NCBI RefSeq assembly: GCF_023343835.1
Contig: NC_064443.1
Coordinates: 2,232,001-2,296,000, forward strand
Length of the DNA: 64,000 nucleotides
Reading direction: 5' to 3'
DNA from: Lagopus muta
Lineage: Eukaryota; Chordata; Aves; Galliformes; Phasianidae
The notes under the pieces are model-generated. The model ran no database searches, was not told the origin of the DNA, and saw nothing but the letters and a program-made list of their open reading frames with translations. Positions 19,630 through 29,825 of the stretch are shown here, piece by piece. The translations under genes and the position numbers were made by a program. The first letter of the stretch is position 1; each line of letters starts with the position of its first letter.

Positions 19630-20520
19630 CGTCAGCGCGTTGTGTTGTGCAGGTATTCCTTTATCGCGGTGCGGGGCACATAGGGGATAACTCTACCTAA
19701 TATGCACACCTGGGCCCATGTGCAGATTGCATTTGTTGGCTACGCTCATACATACTCGTGTCTTTCCCCACAGTTTCATTCGTATGCTGAATATTTTCTT
19801 GTACTCGTTAATGTTTTCTTAGAATCGAACCTCAGACCCTCCCCCTTAGAGCATTCACAATCACACTTGAGGGTATTTTTGGTGTCTGTCTGGGGGGTCA
19901 GGGAGGAAGGCTGATAGCCCTCGTCACTCCTCAACTTTTGACCCCAGTCTTCAGGAGCTTGCTTAGTTAGGTGTGTGCCTCCTCTCTAAATGTGTGTAAT
20001 TATATTTATGCTTGTTAGCAAAGCAGAACAGGTATCACAAATCAGGAACTGGGTCTTAGTAGCCTTTAGATATTTTCTGATATGGGATTCTTCTTTTTTA
20101 AACATGGCTTTTGTTAGTAGTGAGAAACCAGACAAAAGTACAGAGGAAACAAAGTACAGAAAAGCCTGGCATAAGATGAGACAAGTACGAGAACTTCAAG
20201 AAATATTGCCCTCCTGTATCCATAGAAACATACAAAATGATCTTAAAAACCACAGGTGATAAACCTCATATGGAAAAATGGATTAACAAATGTGTCACAT
20301 AGATTGTGAGTCTGGGGTACTTGGCCAGTAGGGGAACAGGAGAGTAATTACCTGCCACGAGAAGAAAGGTGTGTAAGGAGAAGTGGTTCACTGATCAAAT
20401 GCGTGTTTTCTCCTTTGCCATAAGGGGAGCGTGCCCACTATTGCAACCATGAACAAAAAACCTTTGCTGCTTCACTGAGATCTATGATGGAAAATTATGG
20501 ATTCTGAGCTTTTCTCGCAC
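19630..20520. mobile_element. Possible LTR-type retroelement fossil (unit 1)
   Basis: AT-richer block that begins near gcaggtattcctttatcgcgg, which looks like avian endogenous-retrovirus LTR sequence from general recollection. It has no recognised coding domains; a 51-codon open frame (20105-20257) is not recognised. No terminal repeats or target duplications were found. If it is an LTR element it is old and incomplete. Confidence 0.3.
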
Positions 20521-21300
20521 AAGGGAACATAAGGAGGGCATGGGGATGTAGAAGGGAACACGGCGATACGGGGTGTGGAGATCCTGTTCCTCCTACTGCA
20601 CACTGCTGCATGAGGAACGTGAAAACTCGCAGGGGGCTGCAGCAGAAGCACAGGTTTTGTTTTCACTTATGATTCCGTGCAGTATGGATGAAAGCCAGGC
20701 AGAGATTGGTTCCAGAGCTGAGGTTGGCTGCAGGGTGGAGTCTCAGGGCCCTGAGAGCAGCTCTGATGTCTAGCCCTGCTTAGGACTTCCCAGTCTGGGA
20801 AAGCCTTTTGAATTGTATGGGCGTGAAAGACGTCACTTTGCAATGGGAGAGTTAGCAGAACACACTGGATCCAGGAAGAGACCAGCAGGCTAATTCTTTA
20901 GACAACTGGACCAAGTAAATATAGGGCGGATGTCACGTTTACGAGCAGTGGCAGCAGACCTGAGGCACTGCTGGAATGCAGGAGGAAAGCCTGGGTCCCG
21001 GCCCACCCACAGCCGGCAGCAGCCGTGGGGCTGCCCGCGTGTCCCAAACACAGCGGCATCCCCACGATGGCAGAAACACCCCCAGAATGGGCTGCAGCTG
21101 CCAGCCTGGCCTCCGCCACGTCGTGCGTTGAAACGTTGCGCCTGCTGGAGTCGGGGCCAGAACCCAGCTCAGCCTGAACCGGGCTGGGGGGAGGAAGGAG
21201 TGGGTTGGGTGCTGGGGAGAAGAGATGCCCGTGGTTGCAGCCCCTAAAGCTGCCCACCTCGGGAAAGGCGGAGAAGAACCAAACCGACAGTGGCATGATG
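20521..21300. other. 3' flank of PHF7-like gene (units 1/2)
   Basis: Mixed unique sequence between the possible LTR fossil and the 3' end of the PHF7-like gene. No gene signal that I can support; the open frames here are short and have no splice context. Equivalent stretch at 44031-44811. Confidence 0.35.
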
Positions 21301-21311
21301 GAATTGTCAGA

Positions 21312-21317
21312 TTTATT
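21312..21317 (-). terminator. Poly(A) signal of PHF7-like gene (first complete copy)
   Basis: AATAAA on the minus strand 60 nt past the PHF7-like stop codon at 21377. The equivalent in the second copy is 44823-44828. Confidence 0.65.
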
Positions 21318-21376
21318 GATGGACTTTGATGACTTTATACAGCAATTGGAGCAGGCACACGGCCGCTCCTATGACA

Positions 21377-23953
21377 TCAGTGGGGCCGGCGGTTGATGTT
21401 CCGGGCCCGACGTGGAACCCGGGAGCGGCTTCGGCCCCAGGCTGGCCCTGGCCGCCTGGACCGGCTCCTGCGGCGTCTCTGGGGCTGGCTGTTGGTCTCT
21501 GCAGCCCGATGTTCCAGAGGCGAGCGGCTCCGAGTCCTGGCCCGCTGTGTCTGCCTGGAGAGCAGCTCAGGCACCTGGGAGCTGTGATCTGGTCCCGATG
21601 GTGCCTGGTTGGTGGTGTCAGAGCTGCTGCTCTCCTGTCCTGTAGGGCCTTGGGATGGCCCCAGTCCCTGCTGGCTGGTGGTGTTGGGGCCAGCGCTGTC
21701 CGCATTGGTGCTGGAGGCTGTAAGGGGAGGCAGGAAGGTGAGCGGGACAGATGTCCAGCCCCGGGGTGGGACAGGCTCTCATCCCTCCTGGGCCAAAGGG
21801 ACTTGAGCAAGGCCTCGCCTGGCCCCAGCCCAGCAGCACGCGGCCGTTTGCCTCTTACCGATGCCCTCTCCAGCACAGGTGTTGCACTCCCATGCAGATG
21901 TGCTCAGACTCAAGTTGGAGCAGAGTCGATGGGTGCCTTGTGCAGCGCAGGAGCTGCAGAGGAGCAGCTGCCAGGGCCTGGAGAAAACAGCGGGTTGTGG
22001 CCGTGAGGACAAAGTGAGCTGAGCCAGGGAGCGCCCGGCACAGCTCTGGTGCTCAGTTTGTGCTCTCCCAGCCTGTGGTGAGGCTGCGATCCCACGCCGA
22101 GCCCCAGAGGGCTGCTGAGGTAACTCACCCGTCTCCCTCTTCTTGTTCCCGGCCATGTGGATAATGGCAGTCGCTGGCATCACAGCGCTGATGCCTAACT
22201 CCCAGGGTTGCATAGTCATAATTGTCCTCCCACGTTGGTCTTCTGCAAGAGAAGAGACAGAATGTGATGCCCCAGGACTAAAAATAATCCGTGGCATCCC
22301 TCCCCTTCCACCCGATGCCCGGTTCCATGTTAATGGCTGCAAGGGCCAGGCCTGCTGAGCACAGCTTGTGTGCCCTCACATCTCAAGAGCTGCCTGAAAG
22401 ACACCAACCTGAATGGGATTCGGATCCCCATAGTGAGCATGTCTCGAAGAAACATGTCTCTGTCTCGGCAGTGGGGGCAATGAAAGCAATAAATTCCTGC
22501 ACACATGGCCTGTTCCTGCAGCAGAAACAGAACAGGGTGAGTGTGAGCCTGGCCTGGTGCTGCTGAGCACGTGCCGTGCTCATGGGGTATGGGAGGGCTC
22601 CTACCTGGATGCAAGCCCGGTGGAACCAGGCGTGTCGGCAGGCTGGGCACAGCATGGTGCTGTATGATCTGCTGTGCTCCATGGACTCCATGCAGATGAT
22701 GCAGGTCGTGTCCTGCACCGGCGCTGCCTCCACTGCCTGATGTGGACGATGCACCCAGCAGAAGGACCTGGGGGAAGATGGAAGGGACGGGCAAGGTGAG
22801 AAGTGCTGCGAGGAGGGCAGAGGAACAGGAAGGAGCCCCAGGCCTTGGCTCTGGCTCTGCCAGGCTGCTGGGAGGCGTCACGGCGCGCTCCCGGTCCTCG
22901 CTTCTTTGGCTGGTGCTGAAGCAGGGTTGGAGGCTCGCAGGCGATGCCTGGCAGCCCTTACCTGAAATCGTCGCAGAACTGGGTGACGCATTCGCCCTCT
23001 GACGTGCAGGAGAGATGGAAGCTGCGGTCGCAGTCCGGCTCTGCGCAGGTGATGGTGGCCCCGCGCTGGCCACAAACGAAGCAGAGCTGTAAAGAGCAGA
23101 GCATTTCCCATCAGCTGCAGGCTCAGGGCCTACGCAGCGGGCCCCGCACCTCTGTGCAGGGCACGGGATGGGGGCAGGGCTGGCTGGCACTCTGCAGAGC
23201 TGCCTGCTGAACAGGGCTGGTCTGCAAGAGCAGGGATTTCTCTTGGGGCTGCTTGGAAGGGCTGGGATTGCTTTCTTTGCACCAGGCAAAGCTCAGCCAT
23301 GCCTCCGCTGGCACCAAGCTCCCTGTTCCGGTGCGGTGCTCACCGTCTGCTCTCCCTGCCTGATTGTGCGTATCAGCTCTTCTTCGAAATGGCATGCATT
23401 TCTGCTGTTGCTTCCTGGTTTACAAAGACCAGTGGAGAATATCTGTAGAAGAAGAAAGAGCAGGCTCTTGTTAGTGCAGGAAGGAGGGAATCACTGGTTG
23501 GAGGGAGGAGGCAGGAGCCATGAGGGAACTCACCACACAAAAAGTATGGAAGTAGAACCCGTTTTTCTCATGTTTGTGCCCATATATGCTCGAGTCCTGA
23601 TCCACTCGGCCACAGAGCACGCATGCTGGAGAGGAGAGAGGAACAGCAGTGAGCAGCTTGCAAGGCCAGGTGCCCTGGGGGCTGTCCCAGGGGCTGCTGT
23701 GTGCCGGCCGTGCCAGCAGAGGGGCAGGGCTGGTGGCCGTGGAGAGGAAGGGGCACTGCAGGCCCAGTGCTGCCAGCAGGCGGCCACAGCCCAACCGCGG
23801 CCCCCCTGGCCAAGGAGCAGAGGGGTCCTGCGTGCCCCCGCCTCCCATGTCTGCCGCTGGCAGACCCCCAGCACCCTTCTGCCCTGCGTGCAGGGATACT
23901 TTGCTCTCACCTGGCTCACTCGAGCCGGCGGCCTCCTGAGTCCCCTCGGACAT
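21377..23953 (-). CDS. PHF7: PHF7-like PHD/RING zinc-finger protein (400 aa), first complete copy
   Basis: Nine coding exons: 23911-23953, 23534-23625, 23344-23442, 22962-23086, 22605-22767, 22409-22515, 22129-22242, 21859-21977 and 21377-21717, all GT-AG and in phase. Modules in order: extended PHD (exons 2-4: CVLCGR and HTFCV, then CFVCGQRGATITC, CDRSFHLSC), RING-like finger (exons 5-6: CIICME, CPACRHAWFHRACIQ, CPHC), and a second PHD (exons 7-8: RCDASDCHYP, LLLCSSCAAQGTH, WECNTCAG). The last exon is Ser/Thr/Gln-rich, then an Arg/Ser-rich basic tail (about 340-400) that should act as a nuclear signal. Human PHF7 (about 380 aa) has the same order and acts in spermatids as a histone-directed E3 ligase; G2E3 shares the fingers but adds a HECT domain, absent here. 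The role in birds is unknown to me. Confidence 0.9.
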
Positions 23954-24399
23954 CATGTGCATCAACGGCGAGCACTCGCAGAGTGTCTGTCCCAGCAAAA
24001 CCAGGCTTTCTCCTCCGCGTGACAACCTAGGGGAGAAGCGGGACGAGGCTGAGTTCTCAGCTCAGGCCCCGAGCGCTGGGGAACCCTCCTCCCTGGGCAG
24101 CCTCAGGCAGCCCCTTCCTCCCTGCTCACCTCACCAAGTCGCACTGAGCTCGGCCTGAGCCCCGCAGCCTTGGCTCTGTTCCGCACCCCGCAGGTCACAG
24201 TGGTCGCTCTGTGCCACACCTGCGGAACCATCACACCTCACCGGGGCTGAGGGCACCCAGGCAGCAGGGCGGAGGCTCTTGCAGCCAGCGCAGGGTGAGG
24301 GGCCCGGTGCCATCAGTATCCCAGTCAAGTGTTTATGTGCTTCCGTGACTTTTTGTTGCTTGCTGCTCATTACCTCTCGCTACAATAAATGACTCGATT
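23954..24399. other. 5' flank of PHF7-like exon 1 (unit 2)
   Basis: Same content as 250-695: GC-rich flank of the minus-strand gene with a plus-strand AATAAA at 24384-24389. Confidence 0.4.
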
Positions 24400-24550
24400 C
24401 ACAGAATCACAGCGTCTCAGTGGTTGGCAAACACCTCTAAGATCCCCAGGTCCCACCGTCCACCCCCCACCTGCCCACGGCCCTCAGAGCCACATCCCCA
24501 CGGTGCTGGGACGCCTCCATGGGCGCTGACTCCCCCAGCTCCCCGGACAG
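24400..24550 (-). mobile_element. CR1 LINE 3'-end fragment (unit 2)
   Basis: Copy of the fragment at 696-845, one base longer in a C run. Same inverted tail. Confidence 0.7.
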
Positions 24551-26822
24551 CACATTTTCTTTTCAAGCTGACAGATTTTGCAGACTAGAAAATATGCTTC
24601 TCTCACCTGCAATGTCAGCAACTGAGATGAAGTTAATTTCCAAATAAACTTATTGTGGCTCAAAGCTGCAGGTAAATGAGTTTTTGAAGATTTTGGAGTT
24701 TATGAGGCTATTCTGTCATGTAACAGGTCCTTGCTGCCCTTTCGGAGTCAGTCTTAACCTGAATTTGTGTCACAGAACAGAAAACTGAAAAACTGCCGGG
24801 ACACCTCGTTTTTCTCAAAAGCTCCTGTTAAATTTGGATGAGCTTCTTTGGGTCAGAGTTACTTCTGGGAAGGGGCTGCAGAGAGGAGTTCACATCTATG
24901 AGTGTGGAGGATTTTCAGCCCTGTGACATGGGCTTGCTACACTCTGAGATGACAGAGGTGCACAGTGCACAGTTGACTTGGAAGCATTCTCCAGAAGTGT
25001 GGCATGCAGACTGCTCTGCTGCTTTGATCACCTCTGTGTCATTCTGTGTTTCCTCCGGCACCAGCCCTTCTTCTGCAAAGCATCACCGCACAGAGGCTGG
25101 GGAGGCCCTGGGACTTGTGCCAAAGCTCAGAAACCTAGAAGCAAAGCTTTCCCTCGTTCAACCACGAAACCTTTGCTTCTCTCACGTGAGGGGAGGCATG
25201 AGGCCTTTGAAATACTTTCTTCTGCATCTTCTGCTTCTTGTGCTATAAAAATAATGATAATAATGAAAAGATATTAAAAAAGAAACACCATAGAAGGATC
25301 ACATTAAGGCCTCCCCTGGAAAAGATACTTTGTAGTGTGTCAGAGACAGTTTGCTGGCAAATCTGAATGCTACTTCCCTGGAATAAGTGATCGAGTGAGC
25401 TGTAAGGAGCCAGTCACTGCTGCACATGAGAGCTATCATGACCTCAGACCTGACCAGAAGCTTTGGCACCAAGCTGGTCCTGGTGTATCTAACTGGGATG
25501 AAGGCAAGAGTGCTGCCTTCTAGCATTTGGGGAATGATGGACGGGACTTGAAGCCCTGCGTGGGGCTGGGAATAGAGATTCTGTTTAATATGGTATTAGG
25601 TAGGTATTACTTCCTCTCTTAGTCCTAGCCAGGTAACAATCTGGCTTCTTGGGAACAATGCAATAAACCAGAGTGAGAACCGCAGCAAAGCCTGCGCGCT
25701 CCCAGATTCTCAGTTCAGGGCCTTGTTAGAACTTCAGGTGAAATCATCTGCCATCCAGATATCAGAGAAATAAGGCACCGTGTCCTGGTTGGGAAGGCAG
25801 GCTGTCTTGATGCTTAATTGCAGTCAAATACCTGCCAGTCTGAGGGCTGCACCACAGGCAGCACTTCTTCTCACTCACCGAGGCCTAATGAAGGAATACA
25901 TGCAACTCACAAGAACTGGATCCAAGCCATATCCCTGGAGGTAGAAAGGCTGCACCAGAGCAGCTCCCAGTGTATAGCCGAATAAGCTGAATTTAACAGC
26001 ATCACAGGAGCTTCCGACTCAGAGCCCGTCCTGCCCAGCCGTGCACACTGCCACACGTCCCAGCCAACACTTTGCCACCAGCAGCCAGCAAGCAGCATCG
26101 TGTGAAGGAATCCTTTTTCCTTCAGGGCTGAATTAAGCCACGCTTTGTGCCCCTGCTGCTGGCCAGGGCAGGAAGGCTGCAGATCAGGTCAGCTTGGGGT
26201 TCTGCTTCGAACCACTCCATGCTGGCCCGTGACCTCTGAGCAATCCATCCCAGGTTTTCCCTCATAACAAAGTGTTAAAGACCCCACTGCCAAAGCATTC
26301 TCCTTGCAACGACCTTCTCAGGCCTCCTGCTCCCCCTGTCCCTGCAGACTGGTTGCTGGGGTTTTGCACTGTATGGTCATACAAACCATGCCCAGAGTTT
26401 GCCAAAGTGCACTGGGCACTTCCAGGCCAGCGTCCACCTGTTGCAAATGAAGTCTGACACCATCTCTGGGAGGGCCACCAGCAAGCAAGCTGGGCTCTGC
26501 TTGCCGAGTCGGGCTGCGGTGAGCTGGTAGCTCCCCCCTCTGTCCACAGCACCTAAAGCAGTTTAGGATCTGAACAGGTGTCACTTGGAAGACAGGACAT
26601 TGCACGTTTTCTCTCACTTTTCCACGTGAGAGCATCTTCAGCACAGGTTCCCAGGAGTAAGGCCAGCACACGCCAGCCCCTCTGCTCTGCCCCTCCGAAG
26701 ACGTGTCTCTCACAATATGCCTCTTGATGGAACTCTTCCGAGTATTTCTAAATGCAGAAAATGGGAAGAGATCAGATAACCTTACTCTGAATCACACCAA
26801 ATGTTAATTTTGAAGACCTTAC
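24551..26822. other. Unassigned stretch, unit 2
   Basis: Copy of 846-3117 with scattered substitutions. No gene recognised. Confidence 0.4.
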
Positions 26823-27164
26823 CGTACAGCTGAAATCTTCTCTTTGTAGTCCATACTTGGACGTTTTGCAAAGCATTACAAATTTCTCTATAGTAGCATC
26901 GTTGCAGGATCCCACAAAACGCCCCAACCTGCTTTTTGTATGCCCTGCTCCAATTAAAGAGCCAAAGTTCTGGATAAGTGCTGTCTTTGTGAATAAACTG
27001 AATTCCACCGGCCTCATCTGCTGCCTATAGATTTTTCTTATAGGGTTTTTCATTTGATTAATTCTCTTCACATGTACCACAAGGTACAACTTGCTTGCTT
27101 CAACTGCATTTTCCTGCCCTAGCTGCTCCCATGCACCCAAAGGCAGCAGAACATCACGTGCAAG
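26823..27164 (-). CDS. Orphan coding exon, unrecognised protein (unit 2)
   Basis: Copy of 3118-3459: 114 codons open, same AG and ACG|GTAAGG borders, phase 0 on both sides. Two amino-acid differences from unit 1 are seen in this exon (Ala to Val in LVAHVKR, Glu to Lys in PIREIY). Family not recognised. Confidence 0.5.
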
Positions 27165-27653
27165 CTTAAAGCAAAGGCTCTATGTAGGTGTGAAGGGAGC
27201 TGAATAATTGCAAATTGAAATTCAAAGCAGCTTCCCACTGAGGTGTGAGTGAAAAGGATTGTGCAGAAAAGCAAATCACTTGCAACAAAATGATAGTGAC
27301 GTTTATGGAAGGGTTTTCACAACTGCTCTGTAAATCCCCCGCCAAGTGCTGCAGCTCTCCCCTGGCTGGAGGACAGCAGTGCTGACCCACGCCATGGTGC
27401 GGCCCATTGCAAGCTGCCAGCTGCACAGAGGGCTGCAGTCAGCTCACAGGAGGATGGCTGCTTCCTTCACAGTGTCGGACAGGCAGCTTGCTTTCTGCTT
27501 TCCTCGTATGTGGGACAGGAAACACACTGTGCCACCTGCCTTTAAAATGTCCTGGTAATCACATACCTTGTAAGGATTTGGGTTGCCCTTGGAGCTGAGC
27601 AGGGCTCTTCATACTGTGCTGAGTCCAATGCCTTTCCATGCCATTCTATGCAG
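27165..27653. other. Gap between opposite-strand exons (unit 2)
   Basis: Copy of 3460-3948. Nothing further is seen. Confidence 0.35.
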
Positions 27654-29266
27654 ATGATAATTTGGCTGTGATTCCCAGGGTAGTTGCTGAGCAGCACTGT
27701 GGTGTTTGCACATCTGCCAGGTTACAGGTGTTTAGAAGTAGGAATGACTGTGATGTCTGTGTTGGCAGGTCGCTGAGAGGGGAGTGCAGACACATGAATT
27801 GCCTGCTGGACCACAAAACCGTGGCGCTGGTGGAGTTAGCAGGGGCAGTTGCTTTCCAGTTGTTACTGTCCAGTAGCAAACAGTGTGTCCCTGTTTTAGT
27901 GGTGGAAGGTCTCCAGGTTCAAATTCTGAAGCTGCTGCTGAACAACAAGGACAGAGGAGGGGTAAGCACTCTGTAGATCTTTTGCTACATTGTGTCTGCA
28001 TCCCAGGACTTGTAAGGTACAGAAGTGCAGGTGAGGAGACATTCTGTCCTCAGAAACAGTTCACTAATTGATCTAGTAAGGCAGGCTGAAGTGCAGAAAC
28101 ATGTTTTGGGCTCTGCTGCTTTGCCAGTATTGACTGATGACATGAGCTGCACCTGGGCCAGCCTTGTGTTTCTGTTGAACTAGGCAGACACAGTCTGACT
28201 GCAGTGCATTCTACTCTAACAATTAATATTAATTCCAGAGAGAAAAGAAATGGCAGGCGTGTGAGCGTGTGCCTCTAAAGAGCAGGTGGAAGATGTTCAG
28301 CTGCATAAAGCTGTGCATCTTCTGGCTGTCATCAGAGCATCCCAGTATGGGCCTCAGAAGACACAACACTGCAGAGCAGTGGCCCACAGGCTGCTCATGG
28401 GTGCTCCAGCAATGGTAGTAGCTGGGTCAACTGCTTTCTCTTGCTGAACATACTTCCCAAGCATATACAGCTCTGCTAATGCCTTTCTCTGGGAGTTCCT
28501 TTCCCTGTGAGTTCACCACCTGCTTTTCCTCCTGCCAGGGGGAAGCATCCAGATACATCTTCCCGAACAAATTCCGCAAGTTTCTTCAGGAAAATGCTAG
28601 CAATAGAGGGGTAAGTCAGAGGGGCAGCCTTCCCACAGGCCTCACCTGAAGAGCTCTCTGGTACCTTTGGGGTGGGAGCTCTTGCCCTTTTGGCTGAGCT
28701 GCTTCCAGCAGATGAGCAATTGATACCTAGATAGAGCATCCTCTTCACCACCTGGGTGAGGACCGCTCTTCTGGCCTTGGCTCAGGCTGATGGCCTGCAG
28801 CTAAGGAAGGTGGGGATGTTATTATTATTGCAGGAAGCCCTTTCCTCACCAGCCTCTCTGCGTTAATGAGCAGCCCACCTTCAGAGGCAGAGCACGTGGT
28901 ATCCATCCACCCATCACACCAGCTTGTTACTGTAGGGCCAGGGGTTTTCCAGAGGTGGAAGCAGCTAGGTGCCATCAGCGCTGGGCTCCATCCCGGTGCT
29001 GGAAACCAGAGGTGCTTTTGGAAACGGGTGCATGCGCTTTCAGCAGGACTGAGAACAGGAAGTTTCTGCCTGGCCCACGTGGCCACCACAACTAAGAAGC
29101 ACCTTCACAGCTGCCCTAATGGCTGAACTCTCATTGTTGCCCTAGAACTTGACTGTGTTGTGCCCACCAGGGTACATGGTGTGCTTCCTGCACCGGCTCA
29201 TTGCTGCCCTGCGTTTCTTCTGGGATGGCCACAAGGCAAAGGCACCTGCTGCGCTGAGCAGTGAAG
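27654..29266 (+). pseudogene. Unrecognised plus-strand gene, terminal exon deleted (unit 2)
   Basis: Exons 27654-27720, 27769-27961, 28539-28610 and 29146-29266 remain with intact AG/GT sites, but the 176-nt last exon (5697-5872 in unit 1) is missing, removed by the deletion with junction 29398/29399. The last donor (GAAG|GTAAGG) now has no partner, so a transcript would read into the intron and the CpG island. At least five amino-acid changes relative to unit 1 (Leu to Val in RVLAEQ, Asn to Lys in NNNDRG, Leu to Pro in IFLNKF, Glu to Gly in CPPEYM, Gln to Arg in FLHQLI) against about two silent ones suggest relaxed constraint. Confidence 0.6.
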
Positions 29267-29432
29267 GTAAGGCCTGGAGGAGAAGCTAGCAGGACACTTC
29301 TGTGTTTGGGACAGGGTTTGTTTCCTGGCACTGCTCTCCAGGATGCTGAAAGCTTTGTGTTTCTCATGGGTGCTGATGCTTTCTGCGCCCTGAGCCTGAT
29401 GCCACTAGAATATATGGTATTTCTTCTGTTCC

Positions 29433-29773
29433 AAACGCTCGCCGCGGCCTGCGATGGCGCTGCTCAGCTGCCTTGCGGCACGTTGCGGTGCCTTACGGGC
29501 ACAAACGGGACTGCAGCTCAGGCGCCGCCCACACGCGCGGGACACCCGGAAGTGAGCTCCACCAGCCGGGGAGGAGACGGAAGGCCCACGCTCTCGCGAG
29601 ATCGTGCCACCCAATCAAAGGTTTCGTTCGTTCCCTTCTTCCGCCCCTCCCAGTGCCGCGCCGCGGTGCCGTCGCAAGGGGGCGCAGTCGGTTCTGGTCG
29701 CACGGGTTATGACGTCACCGCGCCGGAAGCGCCGCGAGACAGGGAAGCGGAGAGCGGGGGGCGGGAGGAGCGC
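29433..29773. promoter_or_regulatory. CpG island with promoter motifs (unit 2)
   Basis: Copy of 5910-6250. TCTCGCGAGA (29592-29601), CCAAT, TGACGTCA (29710-29717) and both CCGGAAG cores are kept. The deletion at 29398/29399 brings it 182 bp closer to the exons of the plus-strand gene. Confidence 0.6.
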
Positions 29774-29825
29774 TTTATTGGGCCGCCAGAGCGGGGCGGG
29801 CGGAGGTTTTGCGGCGTGCAGTCGC

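Larger units (their letters stand above)
1..23704. repeat. Tandem array unit 1 (23.7 kb)
   Basis: First of three direct copies of one gene-bearing unit. Landmarks at 207, 6252 and 13238 recur about 23.5-23.7 kb and 47.2 kb further on. The shift to unit 2 is 23,704 bp at the left end, 23,705 through the plus-strand gene, 23,523 after the 182-bp indel at 5694-5875, and 23,513 by GBP-B. The unit boundary is arbitrary because the window opens inside the repeat. Confidence 0.97.

Noticed and set aside
20105-20257. 51-codon open frame in the AT-richer block
   Set aside because: Short, no recognisable domain, inside a probable repeat fossil.
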